Assembly (NCBI GenBank): GCA_021229015.1
Contig: CM037788.1
Coordinates: 52,345,214-52,409,213 of the forward strand
Length of the DNA: 64,000 nucleotides
Source of the DNA: Solen grandis
Lineage: Eukaryota; Mollusca; Bivalvia; Adapedonta; Solenidae
Direction: 5' to 3'
Of this stretch, positions 35,281 through 46,710 are shown in pieces (within the stretch, counting starts at the first letter, position 1; each line of letters opens with the position of its first letter). Under the pieces are notes generated by a model. That model saw only the letters and a list, made by a program, of their open reading frames with translations. It had not been told where the DNA came from and ran no database searches. A program made the position numbers and the translations under genes.

Positions 35281-35879
35281 CACAGCAATCAAATAAAAAT
35301 CTCCCATTACTCATGTTTGAGTTGCCATACACATATCTTTCAAGTAGATGTAAATGTTTGTATATGATACTTATATGTTTATGTATGTTTAATGGACGAG
35401 ACTTTAATAATGAATAAAGTAAAATTTGGGAAATGATAGTAGCAGTTTCTAACTTTATGTCACTCATATCTTTATTTCTTTTCATTTATCAATGACTAAG
35501 TTTGTGTCGCTATAAATCAATAGTGATTATTGGTGTCGGTACATTTGCCACCAGAAGAAGTTGCCTTAAAAGATAACTCTGTTGCGGGTTGAAATTTGGG
35601 GTTGTCAAGAACGATCTGTGGCAAATATCAGTACAACAGTTAACTGTTTTATAATAAAAAGTTTATTTTTATTTTTTTTACATTGGAATGACTGTAAATA
35701 TTCCCTTCTACATTCTCTATCTTCACTTTTAGCAAAAGCTCTTACATCAAACTGCATTATCTGCATTGATCAGCCGATGGTGAGTTGGGAAGAAACATTA
35801 TAAGCAGCAATTTTGGTGTAATTGGTGCTTATTTTGGAGATAAAAAAATTCGCATCGGACATTACAAGAAATGGTTGAG

Positions 35880-36290
35880 AGATAAGAAGTCGATCACGAA
35901 ATAGGAGACCCATTAATCACGTGAAATTGACAGGGATCAATCCGATCCTAGAACGGGGGCAGCAAGTTCTTACCCCGAAGGCACGAACGTCTACAAAAAT
36001 CATCCACTATTCGAAACATGTCGACAAGCTTTCAAATATCGATCAACATCTTAATACAGACGTAATGGCCATTAATGGCTCTATACCAATTACTGACTGC
36101 ATTTTAGGGTACCTTTTTCGTGCATGCTGCGAGGGTTATTTTCCTGATCATTTCTGATACGGGTGGTTGCGCCTTTGCAATATGTTTTGTTCGCATACCC
36201 CAGGTAGGAATGATCTATGTCAGATGCGTGTTGCAGATAATTGGTGAACAATAGTGACCGGTGATAAGATCGTAACAAGATTAGATAACA
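35880..36290. promoter_or_regulatory. candidate regulatory island with homeodomain palindrome
   Basis: TAATGGCCATTA (36063-36074) is a perfect palindrome pairing two TAAT homeodomain cores, followed by ATGG and ACCAATTACTG. Flanked by CACGTGAAATTG, CCGATCCTAGAACGG and a complex block to 36290. Confidence 0.28.
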
Positions 36291-36859
36291 GGTAACATAT
36301 TTGATTTTTATTACTGTTTTACAACCTCGATACAATAGGAATCAAAACAACAAATTTTCCAAAGGGCGAACTTGTCAACAGTGGTCAAAACAAGCTGTTA
36401 AATGGAGTGTCTGTTTTAGGAACGTTGCCTGATAGACATGATAAAGTTTGCATTTAGAATATATCTGATTTGGTGATATGTGGAAATATTTTAATAAACT
36501 TCATCGATAAGTTTGAAAGTGCCAGGATGTCTTGTCGACCTGCATTAATGTGATATCGATTTTCGAGAGCTTCTTTATCGGAGTTGCTTCAATCTTGCAA
36601 ACTTTATTGCCAATGGGAACCTCACAGCGTATGTTTCCAAAGCAGTCACTGCTTCTCATCAAGAGACCCGTGTTTCTGATAATGGATCGAGAGATGCATA
36701 AAGTTGCAATGATGACAATCGGTAGATTTCATTTTCGACTAGAACTGATTTCTGAAGGCCAAGTATCAACGAAGTCTTCAATTATGTCATAGTCGAGAGA
36801 CGATATTTTCGAAACATGCTATTTAATAATTTCTTAGTCTAACCATACATGGATAATAT

Positions 36860-37430
36860 AAGATGTCTTTATTAATTTTGAACACTAGGCTAGCCGATCC
36901 ACAGGCCAAGCTAAATCAGATGACTTTTATCATCTCGGTTGAGCACCACTGTACCAAATGCACCGGAAGCGACCTTGATCACCTTGCCATTACACCATAT
37001 CGCGTGTTCGAGAATGTTCGACAACGTTCGGCAATGTTCGACAACTTTATACATCTATGTTTTACAAGCGCATGGACAAAACAACGCGAGCCTGCTTCCG
37101 TGTGATGCGCCCAACTCAAAGTCTTTTCTTCGGCAATTAGCCCTGCTGCTAACATGTCAGAGATGTTTTGTCAATACGTGCCGTTGTTGAAGTCGAAGAG
37201 AAACTGCGATGAGAGTTTGTTAGATCACTCTTGCTATATTAATATCAAACATAGCACGTCGGGTCACTCGCTTTACATTTGTAGCGAATCGTGTTCGATG
37301 CGAAAAAGAGAGAGAAAAAAGCTCTGCATTCGGACGATTAGTCATGCCCCATCCTATGGCCCCGTTTGCTTCAAATATTTCTGTTGTAAGAACATTATGC
37401 CCCTTTGCACCACGATTATAAGGAGTGTAT
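36860..37430. promoter_or_regulatory. candidate regulatory island with heat-shock-element-like array
   Basis: At 37006-37045 four 10-bp units GTTCG(A/G)(C/G)AA(T/C) follow each other exactly. Read as pentamers they are TTC, GAA, TTC, CAA, TTC, CAA, TTC, CAA at strict five-base spacing, the geometry of an extended heat shock element with the first three units perfect. The island around it is complex and CpG-containing. Overlapping short open frames have no domain. Confidence 0.35.
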
Positions 37431-37470
37431 GTAACATGTCTGTAAACTCTCAGGTATGTGTATGTTGAGA

Positions 37471-37474
<4 letters not shown>

Positions 37475-37508
<34 letters not shown>
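37475..37508 (+). repeat. (GA)17 microsatellite
   Basis: Seventeen uninterrupted GA units. Confidence 0.95.
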
Positions 37509-37511
<3 letters not shown>

Positions 37512-38100
37512 TGTTTGTGTTTATTGTTCTTGGTCTAAAGCAAGATAGATCCTTTATTTTACTGAAAGTGAGATAGATATGGTGTTACCTGCATATAACC
37601 AGCTTATATGTCTTATATTGCAGCCTCCGTACCGAGGTGGTTCCCTAACACTGATAGAGTACCAAAAAAGGAATTATCATCATTTCCCCAGTCTCAAAAG
37701 GTCATGCATGTTTTATATTTGAAACAACCTTAAAACCTTAAGAAGCTTTCAAATAAAAAAAAACCATTGCAAATCCTTGATTTTTAGAGTTATCTCCAAG
37801 AAATATCTGACGAGTATCTTTGATCGATTCAAATAGAAGAATGGGATTGATTAGAAATTAAGCAGTATTCTATTGATGTTGGGCAGAAATCATTTGTTCT
37901 CTTTTTTATTTCGATTTCATTGCCAAGTGCGTCAGAATCGAGAAGAATATTCTTTGGTCCACCTTTGTTGTCAGCGGGGGTTTACGACACTCTATGCAAT
38001 ATTTAGGAGGTACAGCTTTATGTCATTTTCATCTCGTGGCTAACTGGCCTGGTGTCGTAGCTTGGTCATTCGGTGCGTTGTGTGTAAATTTCGGCTGGTA

Positions 38101-38200
38101 NNNNNNNNNNNNNNNNNNNNNNNNNNNNNNNNNNNNNNNNNNNNNNNNNNNNNNNNNNNNNNNNNNNNNNNNNNNNNNNNNNNNNNNNNNNNNNNNNNNN
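38101..38200. other. assembly gap (100 N)
   Basis: Exactly 100 N; a round number usually denotes a scaffold gap of unknown true length. Confidence 1.
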
Positions 38201-38457
38201 TGGACATAGATTTTAACATGTAGGGCGCTTTTTGTAAATTGAATCACGTGTATATTCGGATATTGTCATTGGTTGTTGTTGGTGTAGGTGCTTAGGACGT
38301 AGGTACCTGATAAAAGTTACATGTATCAATTTATTCAGACATTGAAAATAATATAGCCACTACTCATTATACTAAAATAATGCTACTTCTGTTAACATGA
38401 TGACGATACTGAAAATACAACTTCAACACCAGCTGCTTCTTCTCTTTCTTCTAAAAA

Positions 38458-38493
<36 letters not shown>
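38458..38493 (+). repeat. (ATT)12 microsatellite
   Basis: Twelve perfect units; the poly-Asn frame across it is an artefact. Confidence 0.95.
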
Positions 38494-38496
<3 letters not shown>

Positions 38497-39612
38497 GGCT
38501 CTTACATTCTCAGGAAAAATAATATAGCGCATCACCTGAATAAATATATTAGCTATATTTTCTCCAAATTTGTTGTTTTTCATTTTTTCTTTCTTTCTTT
38601 TTTCTTTTTTTTTTCCATAGCGTGTTTAAAGCAATCCTTTAAAATTCAATTCGGTTTAGAATATTTAAGGGACGACACGAAAATTACAGATAATAAAATA
38701 AATTTTGAAGCAGATATGAAAATAAACGAAACAATAATACCAGGGTCATTTTTATTGGAGAACGCTGATTTATATTCAGTTTAAATGAGAAGACAAGTTA
38801 TGGCTTGTGACAGTATTGTTTGCTGCATGCATCCAATGAAGCTTGCATGAGAACAGAGTTTAGATGAAGTAACAGTCAAACAGTTAGACCCCAATCCTAC
38901 TCAAAATGATCTGCTTCAAATCGAAAACTTATTGCAAGTGCAATATTCGAAACAATTCCTTTGCAATATAATGCCATACGAAATACGCATTAATTTAGCT
39001 CTGAAAGAATCAATGTCCTAACTATTTACCCGAGGTAGTCAACTGTTTTACATTGAAATAAAAGTAGCAATATTTTTGATACATAATTCAATCATAAACC
39101 TGTATAACTAATGACATTAATTATTAAACAATGCAATAAATATCAGCTGCAATAGTCATTTGTCAACATGTAAAGCAACAACATTTTTTTTTGTCTTAGA
39201 CAATACGGCTGCATTTCTGAAGATGTCGATTTTTGGTATGCAAGCGTGGCTAAGTTTATGACAACCGATCCAACCGGACATATAAATTCAGAAATGGACA
39301 TGCCACCAAAGACAATGTATTACGGTTTTATGAGGCGTTCAGCAACCTTGGCACAAGAGTTGTCACGTGGTTAGACAATCGGTCCATACGTCAGTCAGAA
39401 TCTAGTCACATGATTGATCTACGGTCTGAGAAACGCTTACACATACATCATGGTCAAGCGGCGCTTTGATCTGGCAAATATGACAGCAAAAATGTACATA
39501 ACATTATCGTTGGTCATTGTCTTAACGGACAAGACGGAACAGGTGTGCAAATAAATAATAGTAATGTGTAGTATGGCTAATAGTGTATAATCCGCAGTGT
39601 CCAACAATGTGT

Positions 39613-39735
39613 CATACACATACATACATACACATACATACATACATACATACATACATACATACATACATACATACATACATACATACATACATACATA
39701 CATACATACATGTTGTACATATATACATACATACA
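39613..39735 (+). repeat. (CATA)n microsatellite
   Basis: About 100 bases of CATA units with two early CACA interruptions, then a short second block. Frames on both strands through it are repeat artefacts. Confidence 0.95.
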
Positions 39736-39774
39736 TTATGTATACAAAATGGAAATTATGTATACACAATGGAA
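39735..39774 (+). repeat. 20-bp tandem pair
   Basis: ATTATGTATAC(A)AAATGGAA and ATTATGTATACACAATGGAA in direct succession, directly after the CATA microsatellite. Confidence 0.9.
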
Positions 39775-41429
39775 ATTTGAAATAAAATTTTGTAAAAGAA
39801 CTACTAAGTATTTAAAAATCACTGTGTAGTTAACCACATCTATCGAGATAATTACATATAATATATTAGTATAATATAATATACAACAACAATCTGATCA
39901 GTGGCTATCTCGAGTCTGTTCCACAGTCATATTGAGCGCCATTTCAAGTCAATAATTCTACCTGTATCATCATCTCATAAAGCCTTTGTTGCCCTTGTTT
40001 TGCCTAACCACATCAAAGACGGTGAAAAACTACCAAATGCTTGACCAGTGACAAAGCCACGGGTAAGGTCCGTTTAGTATAATTACCTATCATACGCTAC
40101 CTTGCGTACAGCTCAATTCAAAGGGCACCTATGTCCGAAGCTGAGAAAAATCGCTAGTTTATGCTCGTCTAACCTCATTTCACTCGATTTGCACAATCTC
40201 GAAAAACCCTAGAATATGTTCACGAATTCCATAAAGATTACTAGTATCAGATTTGGATAAATCTTTGAAGATGTCCAAATAGCCCTGTACTTGTCAACAG
40301 AAATGTATTTTATCATATGGTTCAAATTCATAATTACTGGTTTCCATCCCGAAAATGAGGAACAATTGATAATTTAGCCCTTTTCACAACAATGCGGTCC
40401 AAAAGTTACTTCGCCCCCAACAATGCGGAAAATTCAATGTTTCCTCTTGGGGATTTAAGCGAGGAACATTTCTTTAAGATGATATATAGAGGGGTTAACG
40501 GGGACAAACAGCCCTCTGAAATAGTTGAACTCGACACTCATGAAATTAATAGCTTTTGATGAAGTTGTAAGTACTGTGGCTGAAGAAACAACCCAGAAGA
40601 GAAACCGAAATCTTTAGTCAAGACTTCAATAGTCACTCAAAAGTAATTAACTGACATTATGGTTCTTGGATGGTTTGATCCCCGCATTGTTAAGTAAAAT
40701 ATATAACGCGTCATATTCTAGGAAACACCAGTGGAGCTTTGTTAATTCCCTTATACATATATATGAATCGAGATATGAAACTAAAGAAAATGAAATTTAT
40801 TTATTCCTCCCTAAGTCTGATTAAGTATAGGAAAAGCACATATGCTACTTAGGTACATATGTTATTTAGGAAACATTCCCTGACAAAACTCTCTTTTTTG
40901 ACATTGATAGATTTATTTGTTTTATTTATAGTATTGTCTTTTTTCAATCTAGCGCATGAATCCTCGTGAACTGTCATAGCGTATATGATAGGGCCATTCG
41001 AAACCACGGCTGTTAAATTAAAGATAATTGATATTCATTGATCGACAATTGTCTAAACCCATATGAGACCTTGTATTAAACAAGTATCATTTGTCTTAAC
41101 ACTGTCATAAATTATTTATTAAAGCACTATATTATTCTCATCAAAAGCGGACCGATATCGTCTAACCGTAGTTGTTTACTGTAGAATGATAACATAAGAG
41201 TTCTTAATAGTCTGCAGTGAAAACGAGGCATACTTGAAATACAAGACTTTGATAGAAGACGCAAGGACGCATTTATAAAGATCCTCCAAGAATACATGGA
41301 ATTAATAGATACTAAAACGAAGACCAGTTGATTCTGAAATTAGAGCTGAATTTCAACTGATAAAATTGCTTTTAAATTTTCAAGTCATCGGGAAAATTGG
41401 GCAAAATGTTTTGTTTTAATTCATTTTAG

Positions 41430-41775
41430 GTGAGATTCACGCGTTGAAATGGAGCCGAGAGCTTCATCGATAGATCAAAGCCCACGTGTCGTTATACACA
41501 TTCAAGTCGGTTCATGATCTCGCTTCGAAGAGAGCCTTAATTAATGTGAACCACAACTATTTTGATACAAATTATATCTATTCAACAAATCGGCAATTTC
41601 GGCGTATAAATGAGTGGTAATCGCTGTGTTTTACTATTTCGTCTTTGTTCATTTATGACACATTTATTGGGGTTATATAAAATGATCTAAAATTAAACGA
41701 AAACGAATTTACGGTTTCTATTTCGACCAATTGGTCGTTAGTTGTAAATTGATACTAATAACAAATTGGTCAAGT
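41430..41775. promoter_or_regulatory. candidate regulatory island with CCAAT palindrome
   Basis: CGACCAATTGGTCG (41724-41737) is a perfect palindrome giving a CCAAT on each strand; AAATTGGTCAAG at 41763 adds a third. Upstream lie CCCACGTGTCG and GCTTCGAAGAGAGC. Confidence 0.27.
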
Positions 41776-42439
41776 AAAATTACCAATGCTTAATTGATTG
41801 AAATGAATAATAAAGCGATTTTCTGCCCAGGCTATGATCGAAGACAAGGGTCGCTACTGTAGCAAAATTGTTTTATGACCCATGAATGGCCAGATCGCAA
41901 GATTGGGGTATAACGGTATGCAAGGCGTTGTAGATTTCAACGAAATTCGTGAAGTTAAGAATGCTGAATGTGACTTCATGGTGACGGTATAAAACATGTT
42001 TCCATAGTTATGATAAAACACTGATTTTCTATAACATTTGCCTGAACATAGATGAAAGAAAATATCATCTCCAGCTATTATTTATATGCGCCATCCATTT
42101 ATACAATTAAAGACCGAGTAAACTACTATACCTTGGGTTACATATCATTATCTACTTACTGTTGAATGTGTATCATTGTGTAATACAGCATGGTGTATGA
42201 TCCTAAAACGACGTTCTGCAAAACTGTGTTAGAAAATATAAAATTTGACATAGCATCTACATTTAAATTTATTATGTTTTCGAATTCGGTATCATTACAG
42301 TATGTGAAAGGTACATCATAATTCAAAATAAACGGAAATGCATACATTTTTTATCAAGCGAAAACAAGGGGTAGTGGCTAGAAGAAACAAACAGTGTTTA
42401 CACTGAGAGCGTTTGATGCATCCATCATTTGTGAGTGGT

Positions 42440-42570
42440 CATCTACATAATAGGGAATAAATACCGCGACGAATAAAGAATAAATTAATATCGTCGCGGT
42501 CACATTTGACAGTCGCGGTCACGAATACAACAGGTTTGTCAAAAGATGAATCGCGACAAGAGGCGAAAGT
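42440..42570. promoter_or_regulatory. CpG-rich GTCGCG motif cluster
   Basis: ACCGCGACGA (42463-42472) and its exact inverse TCGTCGCGGT (42491-42500) bracket an AT spacer. GTCGCGGTCAC is repeated directly at 42493 and 42512, and TCGCGAC recurs at 42551. Four copies of the core within 95 bases of otherwise AT-rich DNA. Confidence 0.4.
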
Positions 42571-42940
42571 CCTGGATAAACAGCTACTTATGCTTCTCTG
42601 TTACTCACTATTTTTATGGAGATTTGATAAATCGAGTCAGACAATCATTCATTAGAAATTAATTCAAATAAAGTACGTCCGCTAAAATTAATATATTAAT
42701 TTAGGAGAGGAACTATATCATATATATATTCACTTAGCTGGGAGCCAAGGTCAAATGCAGATGCCCATCATCAATATATTTGATTTGTGGATGAGTGGAG
42801 ATTCAAGTGCGGAAAGGAGGGGATCGATCGAGAATTTAATTAAATCTTTAGACTTTGCAGACTTTTATCATTATAAATTAGAACAAAGCCCATAATTTCT
42901 CAAATCTACGTAATTCTCGCTCTGATGCAATGTATTGTAT

Positions 42941-43005
42941 ACTGTGAAATCAATTGTTTTCGTGGTACACTAATTTTCGTCGATTTCGTTGAGGGTTTTA
43001 TCCAC

Positions 43006-43039
<34 letters not shown>

Positions 43040-43142
43040 CACGAAAATAGTTCGTTCATATAGACTTTACCTTTTCTAGAATATGAATCCACGAATAAAA
43101 TCAACAAAATTTAATTTCAACGAAAATTAATGATTTTACAGT
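42941..43142. mobile_element. MITE-like inverted-repeat element
   Basis: The left end ACTGTGAAATCAATTGTTTTCG and the reverse complement of the right end (ACTGTAAAATCATTAATTTTCG) match closely, and the complementarity continues through TTTCGTTGA and ATTCGTGG-type words for about 65-70 bases on each side of an (AT)n centre (about 43008-43036). The 202-base size and structure fit a non-autonomous DNA element. No target-site duplication is clear. Confidence 0.6.
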
Positions 43143-43424
43143 TCTCTGGCTATGAAAGAAAATGGTGTTTGTAAAGGACTTGTCCTGATTAAAGCTCCAG
43201 TAACTTAGAATAAAGCCATATAATCTAAAACACAATTTAGACAAATAAAATTTACATTAGAATTAAGTACTCCCTTTATTTGAATGTGACATTACTTAGT
43301 ATATTGTGATGTGTCTATTACTTATTTACTTTACGTTGCTTGGGGAACACATCTTTACAATATATCATAATCAAATATCGACGTTTCCTTGGCTGGACAA
43401 GAAATTTATTCCTTGGAAAGTCAT

Positions 43425-43545
43425 AAATATCTTTGCCTCAAACACTTTCGAACCCACAACCTTCGGATCTACAGATGGGCATCTAAAACTGGAACAAGGC
43501 CTTTGTACATGTACGTGGACAGACACAGATTGCAACACTCGCCAA
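43425..43545 (-). repeat. tRNA-like fragment (possible SINE)
   Basis: On the minus strand GTAGATCCGAAGGTTGTGGGTTCGAA resembles the anticodon arm and B box of a tRNA-derived SINE. A convincing A box at the right distance is missing. The opposed open frames here (43306-43608 and 43371-43562) are not supported as genes. Confidence 0.3.
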
Positions 43546-43719
43546 TCTTTATTTATTTTCATTTTATATAATTATTTTTTCTTTTGCATTTATACATTTC
43601 ATTATTAAAATACGAATAATGTAGTAATTATGTAGAATAATGATATATAGGGGAATTCATCGGAACGAATGAATTTTATTGAAAAAAGGAATGTGAAGAT
43701 TCACCATGTTCTAAAAATA

Positions 43720-44240
43720 ACAGAAAAGTTTCCCGGTTGCTGGAACCCCACTCTGGGCCCCTCTCGGAGACTTGCCATCATCAAAGCTTCTACAAGCACA
43801 TAAAATATCCATGAAATTGCAGGGCGGGTCGGATTTTATGCCGGCTACATGGATCACTTCCGCGCAATGACTCTAATTGCAGCCCTTGCTGACCATTAGT
43901 GCAGCCCGCTTTCATTTTTTATTGAAAATAACAACTTCACTGAACTTACGGTAACTTTGAACGCAAATTTTCAAATACGGGTTCCAACTTTCAAAGGAAC
44001 AATAACACCTGTGGTTCAACTATAGAAATTAGCACACAAATGGGCAAATTTGTTATAAAAACCCTCTGTTTAATATCGTCCCCTTCGCTCGACCAACATT
44101 AGTATGTTTTGTTTCCCGACCTCAAAGGTGGCATTTTTGACAGGTTAAACATTTTCTACCTCACACACACAATCATGCGCGCGAAATTTAACTGTCCTAG
44201 CTCATCGTGCTTGCAGAATGATCCCTGAGGTGAAAAATGA
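43720..44240. promoter_or_regulatory. candidate regulatory island, far upstream of Post2
   Basis: Complex block with GCTGGAACCCCACTCTGG, GCAGGGCGGGTCGGATTTTATGCC (Hox-like TTTTATG), CACTTCCGCGCAATGAC, GCAGCCCTTGCTGACC and GTGCAGCCCGC. No coding signal on either strand; contrast with the flanks is among the strongest in the window. Confidence 0.3.
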
Positions 44241-46339
44241 ATAAATATAAAAATGACCATTTTTAGTCAGTGGTTATTATGTACTCATATCTATTCATTT
44301 TATAAATCTTATATTTAAAAATTAATCATTCTAACAGCAAGAATTTATTTCAAATTATTTTAAATTAACAATGTCATTTATTCCCTACGAATTAAATTCC
44401 CTCTATGTAAAAAAAAAAAATTATTTTTATTAAATGAACGTTATTCCGAACACATTCTTTTACATCATCATTTCGGTTTTTGTTTCATCACTAACTTCAG
44501 ACACACTGCAATTTACAAACGTTTTTCGTCTTAATATGATTAATAATAGTTTCATTTTTCAAACGGGCGAATAAAATCAAGATAACCACTTGCCTTTCTC
44601 TGCAATAATGCGTTAAACGACAATAATTGTATACTAAAACATCAATGAAATTCACTTTGCATAGGCCGTTATTGTTTAAATGCTAACAACCGTCATCCAA
44701 TAGCATTAAATAAACATAGGAGACCCTGGTCCAGGGCATTTTACGTACACAGACCAACCCATCTTCTACACTTTATTAACTTTATATGACTTGTACACCA
44801 TATATTAGTCAGCAAGTGTGAGCTTTATTTGGTTTTTATATGCGTGTTTATATCCAAAATATTGCCCCTAAAGAAATCGTAACTCTCCCACTTCTGTCCA
44901 TCACGACGCTGTTCAATCAACGGTGAATTATGATGACCAGATACATAGGCAACATATCTTTTATCGCATTTTTGTGTTGCCAGAGCTTTGATATTGTAAC
45001 TTGAATGTCAATCAACTGGTCATTATCGAACTTAATAATGTAGTTTAATGCTGAACATGTTTATAGCGGGATATCCAAAAGTTTCACTTTGTTACTCCAT
45101 GCCTCAATTTGACGATTTGAGTATGGCAACATTATATTCCGGAATATGCCATAATTTGACGATTTGAGTATGGTAACATTATATTCCGGAATATGCCAGA
45201 ATTTGACGATTTGAGTATGGCAGTATTATATGCTAAAATAACGTTAAATGGAAACATGACACCTTAATATATTGTTAGCCAATTTTGACTTTTAAAAGGT
45301 AGGCAAACACACCTTAACTTTCAGTTTAGAATGCGTAGACATCGTCAAATATATTCAAACTCGCATACTAAACCTTGATAAATACTGAATTGATCGACTT
45401 TACCCCTAATCAGCTAGAAACTGTTCTTAAAAAGAACCATGCATTATGATCTTTAACTATATCCAACTACATATAATCATGCATCCAAAATAACGCTTGA
45501 TTGTAATATAGCAAAATTATGATTCATTTATGTTCATAACCTTACGGTTTTAACCTGAATTAAAAACATGCTCTTTAAAAAAACGTAACATTTCTATTCT
45601 TCAAACATGAAACAAAGCATTATTTTAATTTAATATTATTCATGTATATTTTATATACACTTCAATGTCCTTACACTTGATGTGGTCAAAGTAAGCATTT
45701 TGATACAAAGTTTAGTGAAGATATGAATATAGGCATTTGTTACATTACACTAAACGGTATGACCTCTAACTTTATTTGTATGTCGTTGATTTATTGCCAT
45801 AACCCATTGAAAAAGGCTGCTCAAATATACACGTCAACCGGGTAAAACAGCTTCCTTATTTACAAATGCTGCGATCTGTATATTAACAGCTGTTTCTATG
45901 CGTCGGAAATTCTTATCAAGCGAAGGTATTAACGTTAGAAAATTGTTACACATCAAGTTGTACTTTTAACAAGCATGATATTAACAAAACGTATTTTACT
46001 GCATTCTGTGAAGCCCACACAATCATCACAAACATCAGCAACTATCTAACACCAAAATTCTGAAGCCTATGCTTTTTATTTTTATATTCATTAAATGTTC
46101 CTCAGCTTTATTAGCCTCCCTTATAAGAGATGAACATGTGTTGCATATATAAAAAAAACCTTATAGATCTACAAAAGACGTGAATTTTAAAGGTTTTTGC
46201 CGTAAAATAATGACATGCAGAGCATTCAGATTGAAAGAGAGAATTATATAGTGGTGTTGCTGACATTTTGACTGCCTACAAAGCAGGTTGCCTTCAATGC
46301 CCTGGCAATAATATATTTGAGTCAAATCAAAGGTCTGAT
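44241..46339. other. AT-rich non-coding stretch
   Basis: No gene seen. Contains the 47-bp tandem repeat described separately. Confidence 0.5.
45101..45234. repeat. 47-bp tandem repeat, about 2.8 copies
   Basis: Units start at 45106, 45153 and 45200 with AATTTGACGATTTGAGTATGG. The first two units also contain ATATTCCGGAATAT, a perfect 14-bp palindrome (45134-45147 and 45181-45194); the third ends before it. Confidence 0.95.
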
Positions 46340-46710
46340 AAAAATGTCACAGCTGAAGGCTGGCTGACCCCCTCGTCTTTACAATGTCCGCCGCAACTTT
46401 TGCCTGACTTGTCAAACCAGTCGATATAAATCCGTCACATTGCAAAGAAAGTGGTCCATCAGGTGCGACTCGGACATTGCTGCCCCTTTTCCCACCCTCA
46501 GATTTCCGTGTCCAGGTGTCTCCAATCTCTGGCACGAACCTACGTTGTCCGAGACTAGCTACCAAACAACAGGTAAATGGTCAGACCAATGATGGGCATG
46601 AAAGAGTTGACCAGTAAACTCGGTACAAATGCCGCCGGATATTTTGCCCCCGGTAGCATTTCTAAATGAATGCAAAACGGAGGTCGTAAAACTATTTTCA
46701 CCCTAACAAT
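46340..46710. promoter_or_regulatory. candidate regulatory island, far upstream of Post2
   Basis: Complex block with CAGCTGAAGGCTGGCTGACC, TGTCCGCCGCAAC, ATCAGGTGCGACTCGG, TGGTCAGACCA and ATGCCGCCGG. A 72-codon minus-strand frame (46347-46565) spans it but shows no domain. Confidence 0.28.

Larger units (their letters stand above)
37560..42400. other. non-coding stretch around the gap
   Basis: No gene recognised. Contains the N gap, ATT and CATA microsatellites and scattered complex patches (39220-39440, 39900-40110, 41430-41770, 41820-41990). Open frames that run into the gap are artefacts. Confidence 0.5.

Noticed and set aside
34461..35485. Minus-strand frames with poly-Thr, poly-Leu, poly-Met and poly-Asp
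   Set aside because: Trinucleotide repeats read in different frames.
37994..38247. Two frames across the N gap
   Set aside because: They depend on unknown bases; the gap length is probably arbitrary.
39613..39735. Regular short repeats that could suggest a CRISPR-like array
   Set aside because: Four-base units with no spacers, in an animal genome; a plain microsatellite.
39437..39785. Open frames on both strands rich in Tyr, Val, Cys, His, Thr
   Set aside because: Direct translation of the CATA microsatellite.
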